Positions 47,001 through 57,117 of a DNA stretch of 64,000 nt are shown piece after piece. Source of the stretch: Rhododendron vialii (Eukaryota; Streptophyta; Magnoliopsida; Ericales; Ericaceae). The DNA lies in assembly GCF_030253575.1 (NCBI RefSeq), contig NC_080566.1:7945501-8009500 (forward strand), written 5' to 3'. Both the position numbers and the translations under genes were made by a program. Numbering within the stretch: position 1 is the first letter of the stretch; each line of letters starts with the position of its first letter. The notes beneath the pieces were generated by a model. That model was given only the letters and a program-made list of their open reading frames with translations, made no database searches and was not told where the DNA came from.

Positions 47001-48634
47001 TACTGAAGGTTGATTTTTGGATTTTCAGAAAATAGGATGGGTTACCATCTTTTAAGATGGGACAGGTTTTACCATATGGGGAGCTTGCGCCAAATGCCCT
47101 AATAATGATGCAGTTGGTGTGTGTTTGCATGTAAGTTTATGGGGCAATGATCATTTGAGTTTCTTGGTGCAGTCATATGAAGTGAACTCTAGAGGCGTGG
47201 AAATTTTCTCAAAAAGCTGGCTTCCAGGAAACTGTCGTCCCAAAGCAGTGGTTTGTTATTGTCATGGCTATGGAGATACTTGCACATTCTTTGGTGAAGG
47301 CATGTAGTTCATATGATGAATTAGAAGTGATATAGTCATAGTGCGAGGTGAATGCATTGTGATAATTTTTTGTGATTGTCTGCAGGAATTGCCAGGAAGT
47401 TAGTATCAGCTGGATATGGAGTTTTTGCGATGGATTATCCAGGATTTGGTCTATCAGGAGGTCTGCATGGGTATATCACAAGCTTTGATGTCCTTGTTGA
47501 TGATGTTATTGAGCACTTCTCGAAAATCAGCGGTATAGTGCCTAATAGTGTGTATTTGTCAATGACGTTTTATTGCTATTTGTTGTTTAAACCTTTATGA
47601 TAGTTAGAACAGATTCTGTTAGGGGCACGACTACCGTATGAGTAACTCTTTAAAAGTACTGTACTTATTTGTTAATTGGAAGAAACAAGGATGACAATTG
47701 TACAAGCCCAACCAGCTAATTCCTTGGAGCTCTAAGCATAAAAAGATCGAAGGTATTAATTATGTTTCAAAGTTTACGTGTCCTCTTATTGAAGCTAAGA
47801 TCAGACATTAACTTCACTTTAAAAAAAAAAAACCTTCACTCAGCCTTTCAACTTCTACTCATTATATGTTCTTTATATGCCTAGATGAATTTTAGAGAGT
47901 CTCCCTTATAAGCTGGAGGTTGTGCAGGGTCAACTGAAAAACATAAAGGAAAGTTGTAGCATAGGGTTCTTTATCCAAAATCTGAAGCCGGTGATGATTG
48001 GTTTTTGTAAATTGGTTTAAACGTTTAATAAGGATCAAGGAGAATCCACCATAAAAGTTAGTTCTGGAAAACTTTTTCAAAGGCCTTTCAGTCATACTTT
48101 GTCGCCAATATTTGGGAAGACAGACCTTGTATTGTTACTTTGCGAGCAAATTCATTCTATTTAGACCCATCAATTGCAAAATGTATGTAGTACTTTCAGA
48201 GCATGGGGGTTAAAACCATTATTGCAACATTGGCATTGATTAGGTTTGATAAACTGAAATGGTTTCTCCTATTATGTTGTCACCTTTTGTATCCTCATTA
48301 TTGTCAGCATCCCATGAGTAGTTGAGATTGTTGTACTGTTTTTGACTCTCTCGCGTAGTTCAGAGGAGAAGGATTAGGTGACGTGATTACTTTTTGTTCC
48401 ACTTTTTATTCTGGGGGAGGGGGCTGGATGGGGAGTTAGGCAATGATTTAATGGCTTTATTGTTGGCTCCCCTTCCCCCTTCTTTGATAGCAATGTGCCG
48501 TCGCTGCAGAGCACCCGCCAATAGGATTTAAGACTACTTGCCATGTTTAATCTTGTATCTCTCTCTTGAGATATGTTGCATGGTCGAATCAGCCATATAT
48601 ATATATATATTTATTTATTTACACACACAAACAC

Positions 48635-48680
<46 letters not shown>

Positions 48681-50992
48681 AATTGCTGAGATTTGAGCAC
48701 AGAAACTAATGGGTGATTCTCCAAACTTATCCGTGCTAGGCATAGATAGCATCACTATATTTGAAAGGGGCATATTTTTTTATTTAACCTAACCAAAGCG
48801 TTAAATACGACTTAAGATCAAACTAACATTTAGCAAAAATACTAGTAAGTTTCATTAGACATTAAGTATGTATAAGACTCTCTGAGACGCCGACGCTCTC
48901 GCACTTGTGATATTTTTAATATTGTTGCCTTCGCACACTCGCTCTCGCACCTGCACCCGCTTCCTCTTTTTGTGATTTAGCTATTATGAAGAATCTTACC
49001 TCGCCCCCACAGTTTATAATTGTTGCAGAATGCGGGCTACTCTTGCCACATGCAGTGGATAATACCATTGGAGCCTCCACTAGACTGCATTTAAACTTTG
49101 GTGTGGTAACAGAAGTTGTGCGGCTTTTTTGACAAATGGAAAAACTTGCAAATGAATCTAGCGAGAAGCATACTTCTGAACCATATGCTTTAATTTTTTA
49201 AAGAAAGGGCATAGTATGTAAGCCATAGGACTTTTGATGTGAACTAGTGTTCTTAAGAAAATTCTCTCACTGGAGATGAATGCTGGCTTTGTTATGAGCT
49301 GTTGTGTTGTGCACAATATTCTTTCAGCTGTCAGTTTGATAGTGCTTAATCAGAATGGTGGTTTTGATGTGTTGGATGCAGAGAACCCAGAATTTCTCAG
49401 TCTCCCGAGATTCCTGTTTGGACAGTCGATGGGTGGAGCAGTAGCTTTGAAGGTCCATCTGAAACAGCCCAATGCATGGAATGGAGCCATTCTCGTTGCA
49501 CCTATGTGCAAAGTATACGTTTGAACTTGCTTCTGATATTCAACCGCTATTTCTGGGATTTCAGCAATTTATTAGCTAGAAGCCTTTTGTGTAGATTGCA
49601 GATGATGTGGCGCCACCATGGTTATTGGCACAAATCCTTATTGGCGTGGCTAAATTTCTTCCAAGGCAGAAGCTAGTTCCGCAAAAAGATTTAGCTGAGA
49701 TGGCATTTAAAGAGTTGAATAAGAGAGAAATGGTTTGTTTCTCTACTTTTTTTTTTCCTCTAATAGATGATTTAGCAAGTCTGGGGTTGGGAAATGTATG
49801 ATAATACGTTGCTGTTATTTTTGCCCTCTCTAACTGCCTCGCACTGTATTTGGTCCTGCATATCCTTTGTGCAGCTATTAGTATGGTTCCACTTGCAACT
49901 TCTTATGTAATTATGGCTGAAGTATTTTTGTTTTCTGAATGCAGACAGCGTATAATGTCATTGCTTACAAGGATAAACCACGTTTGCGGACTGCCGTAGA
50001 GCTTCTAAGAACAACCCAAGAGATAGAACGTCGATTGGAAGAAGTACGTCACTTCCTACTCTATTTCTCTGTATGAGAGTCTGATACTGCACTACAAACT
50101 ACATAATCCAATTCCTATTTTAGCGTAACTTAGTCATGCAAAAGCACACAGGCATGCCAGACATACAACATATTCACGTCACAACTAGACTTGAATCTTA
50201 CACCTTGCCGATGAAAATTTCACCCAACTCTTATTCAGAGTTGATAGACACGCTCCAGCTCCCTCTTTCTGAGCTAGTCGAGCAGGTGTTAGACAGGAAA
50301 TGTGACTATCCCCTCAGGGTTTCTGAAGTCTTTGATTTGTAATGCTCAGTCTTATTACATGATGTACTTAGTCCCGTAAAACGTAATTGTTCTTCTTGGT
50401 TCATTTCAATTTTTTACTTTTTTTCCTCCTAAGTTCTCTCTCTCTCTCTCCCTCTCTCTCACACACACACACACAAGCACCGATACGGACACAGACACGC
50501 AAACATGTCATTCTACTAAAAATTTATTTATGGAAACTTTGGTGACACGTTGAATAGAAAAATATGCAAATAAGAGTAAAATATTAAATACTATAATTTA
50601 AGCACATCTTGCTGTAAAAATATCTTGAATATCAACATAGACAAATTTAGTCATGGAAACTTTGATGACAAGTTGAAATTTGATCATGGAAATTAGTTGT
50701 GGAATATCGGTGTCCATATGTTCAATGACTCAGATGAATGTTTACGCTATTGTAGGTCTCTCTGCCGCTATTAATTCTGCATGGGGAGGCTGATATTGTG
50801 ACTGATCCATCAGTGAGCAAGGCTCTGTACGAGAAGGCGAGGAGTTTAGATAAGAAACTTAATTTGTATAAAGATGCTTATCATTCCCTTCTTGAAGGGG
50901 AGCCGGATGAGACGATAGCTCAAGTATTCGATGACTGTATTTCTTGGCTTGATGAGCGTTGCGGAAAGACGAATGGAACAAATGGTATTTGA
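44003..50992 (+). CDS. MAGL: Monoacylglycerol lipase-like alpha/beta hydrolase
   Basis: Predicted serine hydrolase of the plant MAGL/lysophospholipase family, which releases fatty acid from monoacylglycerols or related lipids. Eight coding exons: 44003-44164, 45532-45561, 47173-47299, 47386-47532, 49382-49512, 49595-49732, 49945-50043, 50756-50992 (356 residues). The nucleophile elbow is GQSMGG with Ser171. The acid is Asp291 in HGEAD and the base His321 in AYHSLLEGEP. The oxyanion-side HG motif is at 95-96 (CHGYGDTC). The N-terminal 60 residues (KFRGISKEVQELL) match the plant subgroup and show no signal peptide. Intron 3 starts GC instead of GT. Using GT at 47,294 would delete two residues, so the GC donor is preferred. 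Exon 2 is only 30 bp. Introns carry a Helitron, AT/GA repeats and long AT-rich stretches. Substrate preference cannot be read from sequence. Confidence 0.94.
45732..45991 (-). mobile_element. Complete 260-bp non-autonomous Helitron in lipase intron 2
   Basis: On the minus strand it begins TCTACCTAATAAAACACAAG (at 45,991) preceded by A. It ends with a long hairpin (12-bp stem GCCCGTGCCTAC/GTAGGCACGGGC plus an inner CACTAT/ATAGTG stem; 45,741-45,788), then AAGCA, CTAG and T. All Helitron hallmarks are present in 260 bp. It lies wholly in intron 2 (45,562-47,172). Confidence 0.9.
48602..48677. repeat. TA, TTTA, CA and GA compound microsatellite in lipase intron 4
   Basis: Runs of TA, TTTA, CACA and a pure GA tract (about 48,638-48,677) follow one another in the 1.85 kb intron 4. 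Confidence 0.9.
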
Positions 50993-51489
50993 CCCGCCAC
51001 TCCTATTGTTTTGAGTACCAACCGTGTAAAGGGAAAAATAAGAAAAAAAATGGAAAATAAATAAAAGGTCGGAAAAATAGAAGATGGAGACAGTTTGATG
51101 GTTTAGATTCAGTTTGTGCATTACAGCTGAGAACTATGTATACTTGGATGAACAGATATTTATTTTTGGTAATGCATTCTTCAATTCTTGCTTTTGGGTA
51201 ATTCAACGAAAATGCATTCATTCATACACATGTTTAACCATGTTCATGACTAGGGTGATGTAAGCGTTGGCTTAATCAAAAGCACAAGCAAAAAACAAAA
51301 TCAAATTCCTATTTTTTGGACCGAATCTGGTGAATACTTTTATTTTTCTTGTAAGCTAATTACAAGTGGGGGAGAGAGAGAGAAATTAAGCTACCCCAGG
51401 CTCGGCCTAAGGGAGAGGTCTGGATCTGGGGCTCCAAATCTTGACCCAAAAAGAGAGGCTTCTGTTAGGAGTAGTTATATATAGGAGTA

Positions 51490-51546
<57 letters not shown>

Positions 51547-52257
51547 TGTTTGTAACATAAGTTGTGTAAGTCTCCTTAGTTTAGTGATATGATGAGTATC
51601 AATCCAAACGTTGTGGTTGGGTTTGCTTCTTGCCCTGACCTTTTAAGTTTTTGTCAAAAAAACAATAGCTTTGTGGGGGTTTTCTGTTGCTACTGAGTTT
51701 TGAACCTGTATGAAAGAGATATGTAGTCTAATATTTTTATATATTGAAATTATCTCTTATTATTGTTTAATTGTGAAAAAATTTAATACCCCACTTGATA
51801 ATTTGGCCTAATACCCCAAATATATTGGGTCGGCTCTAAACTATTTCCATTTAAAAAGGAATTTTTAGAAAAAAGAAGGTAGTTTCAAGCTCAAAAATCA
51901 TGTGTTTACGCAAATAATTTTCCTACAATATGATCTTGTTTGATAGATCTCATTGAGATCTTTTAAATTGTGTTAAAAAATTTAAAAATTATCTTTTACG
52001 AAAATTCTGAAGTGATTTTGGGTGTTTTGTTAACGCCTCTAACGATATCGAACGAAGCTCATTTTTTACAGAGACCTTAAACGACCTATTTTGAACAAAA
52101 TGAGCGGCTCCGATCATCTTTGCGCTACCCGAGGCGGGAGAAAACGGCCGCTGTGCACAGCTGCTGTGCACGTAGCACAGCCCCGAAAATGAACGAACCA
52201 CTGATTTGACGTCCGTGCAAGGTAATGGTCACAGGTGAACAAAACTCAACTCTACTC
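50993..52257. other. Intergenic between lipase gene and ABA4 copy 1
   Basis: Contains the likely 3' UTR of the lipase gene, a (TA)n tract (51,494-51,541) and unique AT-rich DNA. The small minus-strand frame at 51,989-52,201 shows no domain. Confidence 0.5.
51494..51541. repeat. (TA)24 microsatellite
   Basis: An uninterrupted TA run of about 48 bases in the intergenic DNA downstream of the lipase gene. Confidence 0.9.
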
Positions 52258-52476
52258 ATAGAGAGAGAGAGTTGCCTGCGTACGCCACCGTCGATCCATG
52301 TCCTCCTCTCCCGTCGACATCACCGCGTGTCGTGCGGTGTTTGTACTTCCTCCTGCATCACCATTATTATTGCTTTCTCGATTCCCTCATATATTACTCC
52401 AACTCAACCGGATGAAGAATCTCTATTGTTGCTGCTGCTTTTCGCATCTGTTCAGTTTGTTAGTTTCCCACCGGAA

Positions 52477-55209
52477 ATGGCCTTCTCTCCTTGCTTTCCT
52501 CCTCCCCAATTGTCACTTGAGGTATTGTTTTTTCTCCCCTCACGTACATGTATTTGGGTTTATGATGATTTGTGGTTTTCACATGGGTTCGTATACTTTT
52601 GATGGAAAAAATTTCCGGGTTCAATGTAGTTCTGATTGATTGGAGTTGGTTTTACGCAGTAGCTAGGTATGTGGCCATTTCTGTTCATTTTCTGGTAGAT
52701 CTGAGATGGGTGCTTTTGGATTGGTTCTTTCGATTGCTGTGTACGTTATTACTAATACCAGTTGGGTTATGACTGACACTTGTTCTAGGTCAATGCTTTG
52801 TATTAGCATTGAGAAAGTTACGAATTAATTACCACCTTTGTCCCTGATTCATTTTTTAAGTGACTCATATCAATTCTTTGTGTTCAACTCGATTGTGCTT
52901 TTTCTTTTGATAACCGGATGTCTGGGTCAGCTTGTGTACACGTCAACTAATTCCAGGGTCCTGAGGTTAATGACCTGGCAAACCCTCCGGTAGCCCCAAG
53001 ATATGGAATGTTTGGCTTCCGTTAGAATTCGAACATCCTCATGGAAGACAAATACTTATTTGTTTTCTCAAGTCTACTTGGCCAAACCCCTAGGGTTTCA
53101 ACTCGATTGTACTTGTACATGAATTTTGTGAACTTGTTAGTAACTAAAGGGGGGAAGTGCAATGGGGAATTGCAGTTTAAGGACAAACTATCTTTTCTAG
53201 ATCGGAATCATTAAAATGTCAATTGAATCATATCCATGTTTATTCCTATTTTTACTTCTCTTTGATGATTTACAATAGGTGTCCTGTTAATTGCTTGGTT
53301 ATAAAATTTAGAATTGTCGGTTAGGTTTTTCTCTTTTTACAGTTACTTGGGGTAATGCAGTCTAAGCCATTGGGTGTCCCCCTAGGGGATACAGAAATGA
53401 CTGTTTTTCATTGACCTCTATGTACTTCTCAAATGATGAAACAATAATTTGGTTGTTTGTGTAATCACGTATACTGAACTATATTTACCATATTTCCAAA
53501 TACTTTTGCTTGTAGATAAACCGTTCAGTGGTTGTTTCTAGACTGACCTGCAGCCAAAGATTCACTTTTGCTCTCAAATGTACCAAAGCTGAAATTTATG
53601 GCCAAGGAGTTCCTGTAAGGATGTCCAAGCTACTCGGCGACTGGAGTTTCATGGTTGGATCAACTATTAGCATTAGACCAAATGTGCGGATATTCCAACC
53701 TTACAGAAGGAGCTGTATAGTGCGTGCTTCATGTAATTGTTCCTTATACCCCTTATTCTTGAGTATGTGTATTTTGAAAACCAATGAAGCTCATTCAGTT
53801 CATATGGTCTGGTTTCTATTGTAGTTGTAACTATGTTAATGAAAAAAACTGCAAAAGAATTTGATGCATGTGTAAGAGATTGTTGAAAGATTATGCTCAG
53901 AAACCCTTGAGTACCCACCTAAGCCACACTTCACAACAAATGCAAGCCTTAAAGTGATTTAAATCATATGAAGAGAAGTAGCAAAATTTGTTACCAGTCT
54001 CAAACTTGGGCTATTTTTGGGGGATGAGCTTATTAAAGTTTGCTGTGTTATGACTCAAAATTCAGGTGAGCCGAAACCTGGAACTTTATGATCCCATTGC
54101 ATTTGGCACCTATAATTCATGTCTTGAAAATTTTCTGGACTTCTCTGATTTAGGACCTTTTACATTTAGGACCTTTTAGTTATACTTCTCAAATACCTGA
54201 TTCGTTACACAATCTCCAACTGTGACTTGTGGTAGAGTGAAGTCCCAAGAAATGGTTGATTCCTCCCCCACTTGATAGTAACTGTTGGGAGAATGCTAGT
54301 TTGGCTGTTTAGGATTTGGATCAGTGGATTATTTTCGACCGAAACCCCAGTAACATGTGGTATTGTGCCTTGTGTCTATCATTTTCGACAAAATATTTTA
54401 GATCCTTGCTTCCTGATGTACTAGGATAATAGATGCTTTTCACTCTCATACTGTGCTTAGATCTTCCTTTCAGTATTCATTATATCTGAATACAGCTATC
54501 TGTTTTCTCTCCTGCTGCAGGGTTGGCAAGTTCTCAAATTGCTAGTAGTGTTTTTACATTGGGTACAGCAGCAGTTCTTCCATTCTATAGCCTCATGGTT
54601 CTGGCTCCAAAAGCTGAACTGGTAATGTTTCCTTGCCATTGTGACACCTTCCTTCTAATTTTCGGCAGTTTCATTTCCAGTCGTATATACTATTTTAAGC
54701 TCACAATAAGGCTTCCTCCTGGTGTGTTAGCATTCATTTGAATCTATCAATGTTCAAGCACTATAGTCGTTTTGCTTCTAGATAGTTGGGTCCTATAATA
54801 CTGTATAGTTCTATCCATTGACACGGTATATTGCTTTGCATTATATCTTGAACTATGCCACTTAATGATTTTTTTCACTTTGAATGCAGACCAAGAAGTC
54901 TATGGAAAGTGCTATACCTTATATAGTGCTCGGACTTCTGTATGCATATCTCGTGTACTTGTCTTGGACACCTGACACGATACGGCTATTGTTAGGAAGT
55001 CAATATTGGCTGCCAGAGGTGTGCATTCTACTGCTGTATACAGATTCAGTGTTTATTTCAATCTTTCGTTAAGCTAATGATTATAGTACCCGAATTCATT
55101 GACTCCTGTGTACTTTTTGCAGCTGTCTGGTATAGCAAAGATGTTCTCCAATGAGATGACGTTAGCTTCTGCATGGATTCACTTGTTAGCTGTTGATCTC
55201 TTTGCTGCA

Positions 55210-55261
<52 letters not shown>

Positions 55262-55451
55262 TGCATGTGTGTAAACACCCTACTATTTGTGATTAAACAG
55301 GCAGGTTTTCCACGATGGACTGGAGAGCGAAACTGAGACCCGACATTCAGTCTCTCTCTGCATGCTTTGTTGTCCTGTTGGAATCGTTTCTCATGTGCTC
55401 ACCAAAGCGCGAACCAAAAGTTCCAGAAATTCTAAGCACAATGTGCAATAA
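52477..55451 (+). CDS. ABA4: ABA4-like neoxanthin-synthesis protein, copy 1
   Basis: ABA4 is a chloroplast membrane protein (DUF4281 family) needed to form neoxanthin from violaxanthin, feeding xanthophyll and abscisic-acid precursor pools. Six GT-AG exons: 52477-52521, 53516-53732, 54521-54621, 54890-55018, 55123-55211, 55301-55451 (243 residues). Residues 1-87 form a plastid-targeting, low-conservation N-terminus. Four hydrophobic segments follow near 94-117, 130-147, 176-193 and 210-228. Conserved strings are [52 protein letters not shown] and ETRHSVSL. The frame is intact. Relative to copy 2 it differs at positions conserved with Arabidopsis ABA4 as recalled ([15 protein letters not shown]), hinting at relaxed constraint. 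The intron 5 donor lies inside a CT microsatellite. Confidence 0.93.
52900..53096 (-). mobile_element. Au-type SINE in ABA4 copy 1 intron 1
   Basis: Read on the minus strand, it starts CCCTAGGGGTTTGGCCAAG, has a B-box-like GTTCGAATTC, and ends with GGAATTAGTTGACGTG, AAGCTGACCCAGACATCCGG, TTATC and A-rich tail, the 3' end of Au-like plant SINEs. TTCAACTCGATTGTrCT flanks both sides (52,883-52,899 and 53,097-53,113). Copy 2 has the uninterrupted site near 57,828. Confidence 0.8.
55212..55258 (+). repeat. Intron 5 donor embedded in a (TC)n microsatellite, copy 1
   Basis: Exon 5 ends GCAAG and the intron reads GT then 22 CT repeats, so the splice donor GT is followed directly by the repeat. The same tract, with the same length, is at 60,437-60,483 in copy 2. 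Confidence 0.9.
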
Positions 55452-55603
55452 CAACTTGTACTGAAAAGATGGATCTGTATTACAAAAAACACATTAGGAA
55501 CAGTAGATTTTTCATGAAGATTGATATTCTACAGATTCATTAGAATTTCACAAGGCACTTGTTCTATTTGCAAGGACGTTTTCTCCGTGATTATTTTTCA
55601 TTA

Positions 55604-55931
55604 TCACAATGGTCAACTTTTGTCTCCGTTTGGGTTCAAAATGTTGCAATGTGGTTGAACATGCATTACTTCTTCCTTGAGTTGTACTCTGCACATCCGA
55701 TCTCTTTAAGACTTTAACCAAGTTGATGAGCTCCAACATGTCTTGAGAGAAGTTGAGCCACCAGAATTAATGAAGAAGCTGGCATGAATGTCGGAAACCA
55801 TCGCCCCTCCCACTCTACGACCTTTCAATCGAGCACTCTCTATGGGCTCTCCGGCTGAAAGCCCCGAATTGGATGGATTACGAAACACAGAGCCCGCGGT
55901 TCTTTCTCCAAGTGGCTGAGAGTTTCTCCTG
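55604..55931 (-). pseudogene. MURB last-exon fragment downstream of ABA4 copy 1
   Basis: A duplicated copy of MURB exon 4. It keeps SQPLGERTAGSVFRNPSNSG and GGAMVSDIHASFF, but two extra bases (GAGAGAAG versus GAGAAG) shift the frame after GGSTS. The rest is read out of frame with further changes and no conserved C-terminus. Upstream exons are absent. It lies antisense just after ABA4 copy 1 (153 bp past its stop), so the ABA4-1 3' UTR may run through it. Confidence 0.9.
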
Positions 55932-55978
55932 CTGCAAACAAAACACAACACCCTAGTGCGTGTTCACAATATTTACAT

Positions 55979-56929
55979 TTGTGCACAAAATCAGTGCAGC
56001 TAGCAGCTCTCAATGGAAAATTACTCATATAACATAAACTGAGATCCACCATAGTTTCGTTACTTTCGTATGACGATTTGATTACTTCATGCTGTAAGTT
56101 TCGATGTATTTGTCATTCTGCAAAATCTCATATTAATGAGACACTGATAAACCCTCGATAAAATCATACTATTTGACAAAAGAAATGAACAGTTAGACTC
56201 GTTGTCTATTTTTCTTGTACTAAATACAAGATACCTATACCGAACCATAGTTTTTATTCCTTTCCTAAAAGGGATACAAATTAAAACTTGCGTCAAGTCA
56301 TGTGAGATGCAAGCTTCGCAGGTGCTATCAACTCATTTGAATATAGTTTATATAGAGTTTTGTTTAGTCTTTAAATAAGACTCCGCGAGTAGACGGTATG
56401 ATTGGTCCTTAGAATAAGTGGAGAGACTTGTAAACAGACTCTGAACAACTTATAAAGTTTTGGGGCGCAAGCTTATCTTTTTTTTGGAGGAACTGACAAG
56501 AAATTATTTAGTTATCAATGATTACAACCTACCACCTACCGTGTTTATTGAATACAACTGTTACAAAACCTATTACATGCCAGGTGACAAATTACGCATC
56601 CAAATCAGCAGATGCAAGCTTATCTGGGATACCAATATCAGCCGACCAACAAACTGCATGTGCGCCATGTGTACCACCACCAATGGCTTACATTAAAATG
56701 AACGAATCTATACTTTCGCCTTTTCCACCCAATAACATTTGTCGGGTCGGGATATTTTGGGAAGAGAAAATTTGTTTAACGTAGGTTTTCGTAAATAGTG
56801 TTTATATAGGTGAATCGTAACCGTCTAAATATTTTTAGACGGTCTATATTTAAACTCAACTTTTTTTTTTTTTTGAGAGTTATTCTATCTCTTTTGGGAA
56901 TTTTCATTCAAAATTCGAGCCAGACCAGA
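55979..56929. other. Unique spacer between duplication units
   Basis: Present only between the two ABA4 units. A short plus-strand frame at 56,518-56,784 has protein-like composition but no recognised domain or splice partners. No transposon ends were found. Confidence 0.45.
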
Positions 56930-57117
56930 GAGAGTGCCACCTGCCTACACCACCGTCCCACGTCCTCTCCCGTTGACACGACCATCGTGGCTGTACTTCC
57001 TTCTGGATCTCCATTATTGGTTTCTCGATTCCCTTAGTTATTACTCCGTATATATCTCCAGCTCAAGCGGAGGAAGAATCTCCATTGTTGTTCAGTTTGT
57101 TAGTTTCCTACAGAAAA

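Noticed and set aside
55548-55951. Functional second MURB gene
   Set aside because: Only the last exon is present, a 2-base insertion shifts the frame, and upstream exons are missing.
56518-56784. 88-codon ORF in the spacer between ABA4 copies
   Set aside because: It is protein-like in composition, but no domain, homologue or splice partner could be recognised, so it is not listed as a gene.
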